The position numbers were made by a program, and so were the translations under genes. The notes below the pieces were generated by a model. The model saw nothing but the letters and a program-made list of their open reading frames with translations, was not told the DNA's origin and did not search any database. A stretch of 34,078 nt of DNA from Syntrophomonas sp. Its GTDB lineage: Bacteria > Bacillota > Syntrophomonadia > Syntrophomonadales > Syntrophomonadaceae. Positions within the stretch are counted from its first letter, which is position 1. Every line of letters starts with the position of its first letter. Positions 27,873 to 34,078 of the stretch are shown here, piece by piece. Location: positions 1 to 34,078 of the forward strand of contig JAENZN010000031.1 of NCBI GenBank assembly GCA_016841245.1, in the 5' to 3' direction.

Positions 27873-27890
27873 ACAGTTAGAGGTAACTGT
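27873..27890. promoter_or_regulatory. Perfect palindrome ACAGTTA-GAGG-TAACTGT
   Basis: ACAGTTA (27873-27879) and TAACTGT (27884-27890) are perfect inverted repeats with 4 bases between. It lies in the intergenic stretch between the LytTR regulator and the VKOR-like gene. It looks like a dimer operator; no binder is assigned. Confidence 0.35.
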
Positions 27891-27949
27891 AATACCACTG
27901 TTATTAGGTAGAAAATTAGTCTTTGCTCAGAGTAAATAATAAGTCATAT

Positions 27950-27980
27950 GGGATTTCAGGTACCAAATCCGGGATTTCAG
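27950..27980 (+). promoter_or_regulatory. Direct repeat GGGATTTCAG x2, LytTR-site candidate
   Basis: GGGATTTCAG occurs at 27950-27959 and again at 27971-27980, start to start 21 bases (two helical turns). LytTR regulators bind direct repeats with this spacing, and the ATTTCAG core resembles ComE-type boxes. A second reading is the inverted pair GGATTT (27951-27956) / AAATCC (27964-27969). The pair ends 10 bases before a promoter-like -35. Confidence 0.45.
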
Positions 27981-27990
27981 ACATAAACCA

Positions 27991-28019
27991 TTTACAATGA
28001 TATGGTAATATATTACTTT
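27991..28019 (+). promoter_or_regulatory. Promoter-like sequence downstream of the direct repeat
   Basis: TTTACA (27991-27996), 17-base spacer, TACTTT (28014-28019). The -35 is good, the -10 weak, as expected for an activator-dependent promoter. It faces the VKOR-like and precursor genes about 590 bases away. Confidence 0.35.
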
Positions 28020-28147
28020 ATAGTAAAGCTTAAGCAAAATTAAATAAGCTGTCGGCAGATATTTGGGAGGTGGAAGCAATAGATTAGTTACATAAGGATT
28101 TGATCAAATGATAACAGAAAAATATTTTATTATTTTAATTTTTCTAG

Positions 28148-28300
28148 GTGACCTCATTATTTATTGATTATGAGCAAAGTAATTTTATGGTTAACGATAA
28201 TACTGTATCAGAATATGACTTTTCAGCTGAAAGTTATGAGCAGGTTTTAATCCAGATAGAAACTAATAATCGGCATTTACAGAAATTTTTAGTAGAATAG
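28148..28300 (+). CDS. Doubtful 50-residue ORF, possible gene fragment
   Basis: A GTG at 28148 opens 50 codons ending at TAG 28298. The product is acidic with natural-looking composition (FMVNDNTVSEYDFSAESYEQ, then VLIQIETNNRHLQKFL), and reads more like real protein than random frame. There is no ribosome binding site, and a TAG stands immediately before the GTG, so it may be the remnant of a longer, decayed gene. No family recognised. Confidence 0.25.
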   Translation: MTSLFIDYEQSNFMVNDNTVSEYDFSAESYEQVLIQIETNNRHLQKFLVE

Positions 28301-28347
28301 TCGAACCCTATCCATTGTAAAAGTAATATAAGAGATAATTTCTTAAT

Positions 28348-28431
28348 ATGTCGGGAAGGCGGTTATTGATTGGAGTAATTAAAAAACAGTGCTCTAAGGA
28401 ACAACAGCCCTCGGTGAACAAAGGCGGTTAA
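28348..28431 (+). CDS. Doubtful 27-residue ORF entering a hairpin
   Basis: ATG 28348 gives a basic peptide beginning MSGRRLLIGVIKKQCSKEQ and ending with a Lys-Gly-Gly tail. Its last codons lie inside the 28408-28447 hairpin. No strong ribosome binding site is seen. It could be a leader peptide of the downstream genes, or chance. Confidence 0.2.
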   Translation: MSGRRLLIGVIKKQCSKEQQPSVNKGG

Positions 28432-28477
28432 CCACATTCACCGAGGGTGAGTGCGTACCTTTTGTGGAGAAAGGTAC
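28408..28477 (+). ncRNA. Two strong hairpins in the leader of the VKOR-like gene
   Basis: CCCTCGGTGAA (28408-28418) pairs perfectly with TTCACCGAGGG (28437-28447), an 11-bp stem. GTACCTTT (28455-28462) pairs with AAAGGTAC (28470-28477). Neither has a T tract directly after. They fall in the 5' region of the presumed transcript and could stabilise it, be a small RNA, or mark a regulatory leader. Confidence 0.4.
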
Positions 28478-28611
28478 AAGTATACTTATTGTATGCCTGA
28501 TATCATACTTTTGTAAAGGGATGGCAGCGAAAATGGAAGGCTGTAGCTTATATGTTTTAAAATCGTTATCGAACAAGCATGTTAAGTACAGCCCTTAAGG
28601 TGGGGATCTCA

Positions 28612-29019
28612 TTGAAAAAAATCTTGACCTTTGTAATAGCCGTAACCATAGTTTTTTCACTATATGTAATTTGGCTCAAACGAAACATAACTTGTACGAC
28701 CTGCGGCCTTGGCAGTATCGGTTTACCGGTTAGCCAGGTTCACTTAGCAATCCTCGCATTTGTTGGCTCAATAGTTATCGCTATCAGTTATTTCTTTTCT
28801 CAAAGAGAGCGGGGATTACAGTATGTAAGCCTGTTTATTTCAGGACTTTTAGCAACCGTTGCGTCTTTTCTGATGGCGGCGCAAATAAAGCACATTATCT
28901 GCTGGTCTTGTTTCACGACAGATATTTTGTTTTACTTGATCTTCGTTTTGATGTTATTGGATGTTTACCGAAGCAAAGTAAAAATTATTAAACTACAAGG
29001 AGGATTTCAAAATGAGTAA
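28612..29019 (+). CDS. VKOR-like four-helix thiol oxidoreductase
   Basis: The 135-residue membrane protein has four helices (about 4-22, 41-62, 70-91, 102-118) and two cysteine pairs: C28-C31 (CTTC) in the first outside loop and C97-C100 (CWSC) at the mouth of helix 4. The stretch CWSCFTTD matches the CxxCxTT site of VKOR proteins, and CTTC followed by GLPVSQ matches the VKOR loop. Such proteins reoxidise secreted thiol partners and so support disulfide formation. TTG 28612 has AAGGTGGGG at 28597-28605; ATG 28579 has no site. It overlaps the next, Cys-rich gene by 8 bases, implying it oxidises that product. No fused thioredoxin domain is present. Confidence 0.72.
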   Translation: MKKILTFVIAVTIVFSLYVIWLKRNITCTTCGLGSIGLPVSQVHLAILAFVGSIVIAISYFFSQRERGLQYVSLFISGLLATVASFLMAAQIKHIICWSCFTTDILFYLIFVLMLLDVYRSKVKIIKLQGGFQNE

Positions 29020-29623
29020 AATCTTTAGGAATTCCGGGCGAGGAATTATTGTGGCTATATTGACTATTGTTTTACTGGCAACACCGGCGATCACAGGCTT
29101 TGCCACCGCGAATGTGGCCGTTTCGCCTTCTAAAATTTCGGTTCCTGAGAATAACAAGGATATCAATGTTCTATTAGAAATCGTGAATTCTAACTTAGAA
29201 GAGAAAGCTGCGATTAACGAGGATGGCACAGTCAACAACTATTATTCTTCCGCGGCTAAAGCTGGCGTGAGTAAAGAAGCCTTCCAAGAGTTTGAATCGA
29301 TGCTGGTGTACATCAATGAAGAAGTTAAAGCTGGTAATATAGAATTTGGTGATGGATTATTTGATGCCAAAGTTAATGAACCTGAAGCTGTGACAAAGGA
29401 TATCGATATGTGGTGCTTCTCAAATTCGCAAGTTTCCCGCGCTTTGAAGTTAATTGCAGGTGGAGCTGCTATTGCTACCATTGCTGCTTATTTGGGTGTA
29501 CCTTCTTGGGTCGCTGCAGGTTTCGTTGTCTTATATGCAGCGGGTGATCTCTGCAATTGGTGTGACCAGGGCTTCTGCATCATGCATTGGATAAATAGTT
29601 GGAGCTGTATTCCAATATGCTAA
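29012..29623 (+). CDS. Secreted Cys-rich precursor, candidate bacteriocin
   Basis: The 203 residues begin with a signal peptide (basic 2-10, core 11-30, likely cut after FATA, about 33). An acidic, soluble middle (35-132) follows. The last 70 residues hold all six cysteines (C135, C181, C184, C189, C199, C203) around a hydrophobic Gly/Ala-rich stretch, about 144-178 (LIAGGAAIATIAAYLGVPSW). This layout, precursor plus hydrophobic disulfide-bearing C-terminal peptide, recalls SdpC-type toxins and halocin C8-like bacteriocins, but I can claim no sequence match to either. ATG 29012 has AAGGAGG and overlaps the VKOR-like stop. An anchored structural protein is the main alternative. Confidence 0.7.
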   Translation: MSKIFRNSGRGIIVAILTIVLLATPAITGFATANVAVSPSKISVPENNKDINVLLEIVNSNLEEKAAINEDGTVNNYYSSAAKAGVSKEAFQEFESMLVYINEEVKAGNIEFGDGLFDAKVNEPEAVTKDIDMWCFSNSQVSRALKLIAGGAAIATIAAYLGVPSWVAAGFVVLYAAGDLCNWCDQGFCIMHWINSWSCIPIC

Positions 29624-29633
29624 ATATTAGGCA

Positions 29634-29656
29634 AGGGATATTTTGCCCCTTTACTG
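29634..29656 (+). terminator. Weak terminator-like hairpin after the precursor gene
   Basis: GGCAA (about 29631-29635) can pair with TTGCC across GGGATATT, followed by CCTTTACTG. The stem is short. The gap to 29908 holds another GAGAGA/TCTCTC hairpin near 29811-29836 but no gene I can support. Confidence 0.3.
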
Positions 29657-29908
29657 TTTCAGTGTACATGACATGATGCTCTTTGTAAGATGAAGCAAAG
29701 GTATCCGTGTTGACGTGGAATCTGAACCCGGAGATTAATCTTCTTGAATGAGGGTATAATGGATATTATATGCGGATTATCACCGAAGAATATATATTGC
29801 ACAATGCAAACGAGAGAGGCCTTGTAAAGGGTCTCTCTTCGCAAGCTGATGGTTAAGGAAGGTGTCGTGCCTCGTCCGAAGAATTGTAGTAAAGGAACGG
29901 TTATAGTT

Positions 29909-30100
29909 ATGAGCTTAAAAACAAGAATCTTGATTGTTCGTATTATTATGGTGGTTGTAGCTTTAGTAGTTATTGGAGTTGTAATAGCAACCTTCGAGAA
30001 TCCTGGTAAAACAAAATTTCTATCTGTTGGGGTAGGAACTTGTGGATTACTAGCCGTTATTCATGGATCACTTGTAAAAGAATTTAAAAATAAAGAATAG
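29909..30100 (+). CDS. Small two-helix membrane protein, candidate immunity protein
   Basis: From ATG 29909 it has 63 residues: a basic start MSLKTR, a Val/Ile-rich helix (about 8-28), a short loop FENPGKTKF, a second helix (about 36-53) and a lysine-rich tail VKEFKNKE. The reading frame can extend upstream to 29849, but AAAGGA (29889-29894) favours the internal start, although its spacing is long. Small basic two-helix membrane proteins next to a bacteriocin gene are often immunity proteins, and that is my inference from position. No family is recognised. Confidence 0.55.
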   Translation: MSLKTRILIVRIIMVVVALVVIGVVIATFENPGKTKFLSVGVGTCGLLAVIHGSLVKEFKNKE

Positions 30101-30208
30101 CAAAACTTTGGCTGCCGGCGATGCAGATGGAGAGTTATTCCTTGGTAGAAAACCCCTTATCGGTGAATAGTTCGCCCTGTAAAAACACTTGGAAGATTTG
30201 CTGGTTGA

Positions 30209-30388
30209 GTATCTGCCCCAAGATGCAAGGAAAAGAGTGAAATATTAAGTTCCCTGGAGCATATTAAAACCGATCAAAACGTAATACTTGCTTGTAATAC
30301 GGGGACTTCAGGATCAGCCTATACTCGTTCTGCTTTGAGTATCTTGGGTGGAATTTTCCTGATTCGTTCTCTTTACAGAAGTACATAA
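30209..30388 (+). pseudogene. Open fragment without start, possible sulfurtransferase-like remnant
   Basis: About 59 codons are open between a TGA at 30206 and TAA at 30386, with no start or ribosome binding site. The product has NVILACNTGTSGSAYTRSAL, loosely like a rhodanese active-site loop (Cys followed by a small-residue-rich turn). In another frame just upstream, HLEDLLVEYLPQDARKRVKY ends at 30246. Together they look like the frameshifted remains of one or two genes. The rhodanese likeness is weak. Confidence 0.3.
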
Positions 30389-30408
30389 AATGTTGGGGCA
30401 GGAAGATA

Positions 30409-30948
30409 TCAGTCCTGGATATATTTGTTGTTGGTTTTATGAGGATTTGCTTCTTCCAGTTGCAGCATATCCATTTTCATCTTAACTCCCCCGGGGCCGG
30501 AAAAACCACCCGGTCCGTTTGCTCCTACTACCCGGTGGCAGGGGATGACCAGTGGGATGGGATTATTGCGGTTGGCCTGCCCTACTGCCCGTGAGGCTCT
30601 GGGGCTGCCGATGGCTTCTGCAACTTCACCATAGGTCATGGTTTTGCCATAGGGAATACTATAAACATATTCCAGGCTGCGGCGGTAAAAAGGTGGCAGG
30701 TTGGAGATGTCCGGTTTTACTCCCCAGTCGTTTATTACCCCTCCTGCAAAATAATCCCGTATCTTATTTATTAGGGAGATCGAAGCATCACTTTCCAGGA
30801 CGTGAGTGATTTCAAAGCTGCCGTCATTATCTTCCTTCAGCATTTCTTCTATATCTGAAAACGAAGGCAGTATAAGCCGATAGAGGGTATTCCCCTCCAT
30901 GAGTACGGCCATACTGCCCTTTATGGTCTTAAAGCTATACCAGCGCAC
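30409..30948 (-). CDS. ogt: Methylated-DNA--protein-cysteine methyltransferase
   Basis: A suicide repair protein that moves the alkyl group from O6-alkylguanine to its own cysteine. The 179 residues show the active site PCHR (136-139, C137), preceded by YGEVAEAIGSPRASRAVGQAN and followed by VVGANGPGGFSG. The N-terminal half is a reduced, non-catalytic domain. GTG 30948 has GAGAGG upstream and lies 13 bases after the leuS stop, so it is cotranscribed with leuS. There is no Ada-type regulatory domain. Confidence 0.94.
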   Translation of the reverse strand: MRWYSFKTIKGSMAVLMEGNTLYRLILPSFSDIEEMLKEDNDGSFEITHVLESDASISLINKIRDYFAGGVINDWGVKPDISNLPPFYRRSLEYVYSIPYGKTMTYGEVAEAIGSPRASRAVGQANRNNPIPLVIPCHRVVGANGPGGFSGPGGVKMKMDMLQLEEANPHKTNNKYIQD

Positions 30949-30961
30949 AGCAATATCCTCT

Positions 30962-33439
30962 CTATTTGGCTACGATATTGACAAGTTTCTTAGGTACTAC
31001 GATGATCTTGCTGATTTGTTTTCCCGAAGTGAGTTCTTTGATCTTTGGTAACTCGACTGCTATGGTTTTCAGTTCATCATCGCTTATGTCAGCAGGTATC
31101 CGAATGTGGTCTCGTACTTTCCCCATGAGCTGAATGACTATTTCGATTTCGTCCTGCACCAGGGCTTCGGGGTCATATGACGGCCACTGCTGCTGGCAAA
31201 CGCTTCCTTCGTTTCCGCAGATCTTCCAGAGTTCTTCACAGATATGAGGTGAAAACGGACTCAGTAGTATGAGCAGCATCTGCAGGGCCTCTTTTACTAC
31301 TTCCAGGTTTTGCGGTTTCTTATCTTTGTAAGCGTAAAGGGTATTGGAAAGCTCCATAATAGCACTGATGGCGGTATTGAAATTGAAACGTTCCCCTACA
31401 TCTTCGCTCACTTTCTTTATCGTGGCATGGGTTTTAAAACGTAAGTCCCGGGAGTCATCATCCAGATTGGGAAAAGTATCAGGTATTGTTATGTCCTGGA
31501 TGGACCTGGCGTAGTCTGTTATCAAACGCCATATACGGTTCAAGAAGCGATATGCTCCCTCTACTCCCTGATCGCTCCATTCCAGATCCCTTTCCGGTGG
31601 GGAAGCGAAGAGGATGAAGAGACGCGCTGTGTCAGCTCCATAAGTTTTTATTATCTCCTCAGGGCTGACTACGTTGCCTTTGGATTTAGACATTTTGGAG
31701 CTGTCTTTTAATACCATGCCCTGGGTAAGAAGATTTGTGAACGGTTCTTCACAGGACAGCATGTTGATGTCATAGAGGAATTTGGTGAAAAACCGAGCAT
31801 ACATCAGGTGAAGAATAGCGTGTTCTACTCCTCCGATGTACTGGTCAACCGGCATCCAGTAATCAACTGCCTCTTTGCTGAAGGGAACATCTTTTTCGTG
31901 AGGACTGCAGTAACGATCGAAGTACCAGCTGGAGCATACAAAAGTGTCCATAGTATCAGTCTCCCGCCGGGCTTCCCCACCGCAGTCAGGGCACGTGGTA
32001 CGGGTAAAGCTTTCCACATAATTAAGCGGTGACTCACCGGAAGGTTTGAATTCTACATCTTCCGGCAGAAGTACCGGCAGCTGCTCCTCGGGGAGGCAAA
32101 CGATGCCGCATTTTTCGCAATAAACCACCGGAATAGGTGCTCCCCAGTATCGCTGCCGGGATATCAACCAGTCACGCAGCCTGAAATTGACTGTTCCGCT
32201 GCCGATATTATTATCTTCCATATATTTGATTACTGATGATATTCCATCCTGAACACCAAGTTCGTTAAAAACTCCAGAGTTTACCATTACGCCATCGCCG
32301 GTGTATGCCTCGGTCATTTCTTCAGCATCTGCAGGAGAATCATCACTTTTTATTACCACCCGGATGGGAATATCATATTTGCGAGCGAATTCAAAGTCTC
32401 TCTGGTCATGGGCCGGGACTGCCATTATAGCTCCGGTGCCATAATCCATCAAGACATAGTTAGCAATCCAGATAGGTATTCTTTCGCCGTTCATAGGATT
32501 AACAGCGTAGGCACCGGTGAAGACCCCTGCTTTTTCAGCATCAGTTGCAGTCCGGGACAGATCAGACAGGCTCTTCATACCCTGCACAAAGGTTTTTACT
32601 GCTGATTCTTCCTCCTTACCGCGGGAAATTGTCTCTACCAGCGGATGTTCCGGGGCCAGGACCATATAAGTAACTCCGAATACAGTATCAGGGCGAGTAG
32701 TAAATACTGTCATAGAATCTTTCAAACCCTCTATGGGCATAGAAAACTCACAGCCTTCACTGCGGCCGATCCAGTTTCTTTGCATAGTTTTAACTTTTTC
32801 TGGCCAGCCCGGGAGTTTTTCCAGGTCATCCAGAAGTCTCTGGGCATAATCGGTTATTTTAAAGAACCACTGCTCCAGCTGCTTTTTCTCTACCTCTGCC
32901 TCGCAACGCTCACAGGCTCCATCTACTACCTGTTCGTTGGCCAGAACCGTCTGGCAGGAGGGGCACCAGTTTACTGCTGACTTCTTTTTATAGGCCAGGC
33001 CATTTTCAAAGAGCTTTACGAACATCCACTGGGTAAATTTATAATAATCAGGTTTACAGGTAGCCAGCTCACGATCCCAATCATAGCTGATCCCCATAGT
33101 TTTAAGCTGCTGCTTCATATTCTCAATATTTGCATGGGTCCATTTAGATGGGGGGACTGCGTTCTTAATAGCTGCATTTTCAGCTGGAAGACCAAAGGCG
33201 TCCCAACCCATGGGATGCAGCACATTAAAACCATTCATGCTCTTAAAACGGGCCACTACATCGCCAATAGCATAGTTGCGTACATGCCCCATATGCAGAT
33301 TGCCCGAGGGATAGGGAAACATTTCCAGGTCATAATATTTAGGTTTATTGGGATCTTCACTGACCTTAAAAAACTTATTTTCTTCCCAGTATTTTTGCCA
33401 TTTTCCTTCAATAGCTTTAGGATCGTATTTGGTACTCAT
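30962..33439 (-). CDS. leuS: Leucyl-tRNA synthetase
   Basis: Class I synthetase charging tRNA-Leu. From ATG 33439 the protein has 825 residues, the usual bacterial length. HIGH motif: HMGH (49-52) within [24 protein letters not shown] is intact in [15 protein letters not shown] near residue 580. The CP1 editing domain (T-rich region with TTRPDT) and a Zn-binding CPSC/CERC region are present. The open frame reaches 33613 through the tRNA gene, but GGAGG 6 bases before ATG 33439 and the family N-terminus [14 protein letters not shown] decide the start. Control is by the T-box leader directly upstream. Confidence 0.98.
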   Translation of the reverse strand: MSTKYDPKAIEGKWQKYWEENKFFKVSEDPNKPKYYDLEMFPYPSGNLHMGHVRNYAIGDVVARFKSMNGFNVLHPMGWDAFGLPAENAAIKNAVPPSKWTHANIENMKQQLKTMGISYDWDRELATCKPDYYKFTQWMFVKLFENGLAYKKKSAVNWCPSCQTVLANEQVVDGACERCEAEVEKKQLEQWFFKITDYAQRLLDDLEKLPGWPEKVKTMQRNWIGRSEGCEFSMPIEGLKDSMTVFTTRPDTVFGVTYMVLAPEHPLVETISRGKEEESAVKTFVQGMKSLSDLSRTATDAEKAGVFTGAYAVNPMNGERIPIWIANYVLMDYGTGAIMAVPAHDQRDFEFARKYDIPIRVVIKSDDSPADAEEMTEAYTGDGVMVNSGVFNELGVQDGISSVIKYMEDNNIGSGTVNFRLRDWLISRQRYWGAPIPVVYCEKCGIVCLPEEQLPVLLPEDVEFKPSGESPLNYVESFTRTTCPDCGGEARRETDTMDTFVCSSWYFDRYCSPHEKDVPFSKEAVDYWMPVDQYIGGVEHAILHLMYARFFTKFLYDINMLSCEEPFTNLLTQGMVLKDSSKMSKSKGNVVSPEEIIKTYGADTARLFILFASPPERDLEWSDQGVEGAYRFLNRIWRLITDYARSIQDITIPDTFPNLDDDSRDLRFKTHATIKKVSEDVGERFNFNTAISAIMELSNTLYAYKDKKPQNLEVVKEALQMLLILLSPFSPHICEELWKICGNEGSVCQQQWPSYDPEALVQDEIEIVIQLMGKVRDHIRIPADISDDELKTIAVELPKIKELTSGKQISKIIVVPKKLVNIVAK

Positions 33440-33470
33440 AGGCAACCTCCTTGTCAAAATATCAGAAAAT

Positions 33471-33500
33471 AAAAAAAACTCATCCCCGGCAAGGGACGAG
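33471..33500 (-). terminator. T-box attenuator terminator of leuS
   Basis: On the - strand CTCGTCCC (33500-33493) pairs with GGGGATGAG (33487-33479), then eight T (33478-33471). It forms the alternative to the antiterminator that includes the T-box sequence at 33512-33525. Confidence 0.9.
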
Positions 33501-33543
33501 AGATGTTTTCCCGCGGTACCACCCTTATTGACAGATACAATAA

Positions 33544-33619
33544 TGGTGGAGCTAGTGGGATTCGAACCCACGACCTCTTGAATGCCATTCAAGCGCGCTC
33601 CCAACTGCGCCATAGCCCC
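33544..33619 (-). tRNA. tRNA-Ala(GGC) inside the leuS T-box leader
   Basis: 76 bases including encoded CCA. Acceptor stem GGGGCTA/TAGCTCC has one G-U; the D arm is GCGC-AGTTGGGA-GCGC. The anticodon arm CTTGA-ATGGCAT-TCAAG gives anticodon GGC. The T arm is GTGGG-TTCGAAT-CCCAC, then A, then CCA. All arms pair, so the gene looks functional. It lies between the stem II region and the antiterminator of the leuS T-box, on the same strand, and shares the upstream promoter at 33806-33834. A possible second -10 (TATAAA near 33644-33639) lacks a good -35. Confidence 0.97.
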
Positions 33620-33805
33620 ACGTCATGTCCACTCGAATTTATAACGGAATTCCCGTCACAGGCTGAATATCACCTGTGCAGCTCGCCGGTGAGTTCAACT
33701 GGCCTTATATCGTCTCACACCATCCGACGATTCTCTGAAAATCGCCTGTCTACTACTCCGGTTCAAGGCTTTATTTTATGAAATTGATTCAATGACTCGC
33801 AACTT

Positions 33806-33834
33806 ATTATAATTAAAAAAAGCATCAAATGCAA
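33806..33834 (-). promoter_or_regulatory. Promoter of the leuS T-box / tRNA transcript
   Basis: On the - strand TTGCAT (33834-33829), 17-base spacer, perfect TATAAT (33811-33806). Initiation would fall near 33800, giving one transcript with T-box, tRNA-Ala, leuS and ogt. Confidence 0.8.
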
Positions 33835-34078
33835 CATAATTATTCAGTATATTTTTAATTTGCAGGCAATTAAAATAAAAAAATATTAATTCCGATATTT
33901 TATTAAAATAATCTGCATAAGAGGGCATATATCCGAAAAGTCAAAATAGTCACAATATTCGAATAAAAAGAAGGGATTAAGATGTTTATGTATAATATTT
34001 TAATAGGAGGAATTTTGTATTAAAATCCCGAATTTGACAGTTGGGAGAAGGAAAACGCTCGGAGAACCCTGAAAAATA
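33835..34078. other. AT-rich end region without a supported gene
   Basis: No coding frame with a start and ribosome binding site is convincing. AGGAGG at 34006-34011 is followed by TTG-TAT-TAA, so it serves no gene within the window. The right-hand neighbour must begin outside. Confidence 0.4.

Larger units (their letters stand above)
33471..33800 (-). ncRNA. T-box leader (Leu specifier CUC) of leuS, interrupted by a tRNA gene
   Basis: Read on the - strand the leader has a stem I with the AGAGA bulge and GATGGTGTGAG distal region, specifier GAA-CUC-ACC (CUC at 33693-33691, Leu codon, matching leuS), stem II CACAGG/CCTGTG, the stem IIA/B hairpin ACGG-GAATT-CCGT(TA), and GAGTGG. It ends with T-box AGGGTGGTACCGCG (33525-33512) and a terminator. 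Uncharged tRNA-Leu would bind the specifier and stabilise the antiterminator. Where stem III is usual, a whole tRNA-Ala gene (33619-33544) is inserted, followed by a 6-bp TTATTG/CAATAA stem next to the T-box. Confidence 0.92.

Noticed and set aside
33440..33613. N-terminal extension of LeuRS by 58 residues
   Set aside because: This frame is the translated tRNA-Ala and T-box; the family N-terminus and GGAGG fix the start at 33439.

Overview
The window looks like a chromosome segment of a spore-forming, low-to-middle GC Firmicute (Clostridia). The gene order and the small GGGGACGG palindromes resemble Syntrophomonas-type genomes. That placement is inference from gene content (SpoIVFA/SpoIVFB-like and Spo0B-like genes, MreBCD-MinCDE order, T-box control of leuS), not a database match.

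Bases 1-26494 are mostly a conserved housekeeping block on the + strand. It runs rex; a small DUF4321-like membrane protein; maf; radC; the rod-shape and division set mreB-mreC-mreD-PBP2-minC-minD-minE-rodA; a DUF1232 protein; the spoIVFA/spoIVFB-like pair; a radical SAM protein with its DUF2344 partner; rng; rplU-prp-rpmA behind an L21-type leader; a Spo0B-like gene; obgE; proB-proA; then, on the - strand, a cysteine synthase-family gene and a YkgJ-like Cys-cluster protein; then nadD-yqeK-HEAT protein-rsfS on +. Genes are packed tightly with many 1-8 base overlaps, and several short terminators separate transcription units. Between 20.7 and 27.0 kb, four loci carry palindromes built from GGGGACGG / GGGACAAG words.

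Bases 26495-30408 are a gene-poor accessory island. On the - strand a 28-codon ORF, too short for ordinary gene calling, overlaps by one base a stand-alone LytTR DNA-binding regulator. On the + strand, behind a 21-bp-spaced direct repeat, a promoter-like sequence and a hairpin-rich stretch, lie a four-helix VKOR-like membrane protein with two CxxC pairs, an overlapping secreted precursor with six C-terminal cysteines and a hydrophobic Gly/Ala core, and a 63-residue two-helix membrane protein. I read this as a candidate peptide-regulated, disulfide-stabilised bacteriocin locus (regulator, thiol oxidase, toxin precursor, immunity). No part of that function is proven.

Bases 30409-33834 run on the - strand: ogt, leuS and the leuS leader. 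The leader is a complete T-box element with a CUC (Leu) specifier, stem II, an ACGG/CCGT hairpin, the T-box sequence AGGGTGGTACCGCG and a terminator. A complete tRNA-Ala(GGC) gene with encoded CCA lies inside it, between the stem II region and the antiterminator. A consensus promoter (TTGCAT-17-TATAAT) sits upstream of the whole unit, so a tRNA gene is embedded in a tRNA-sensing riboswitch. This and the bacteriocin-like island are the two most unusual items in the window.
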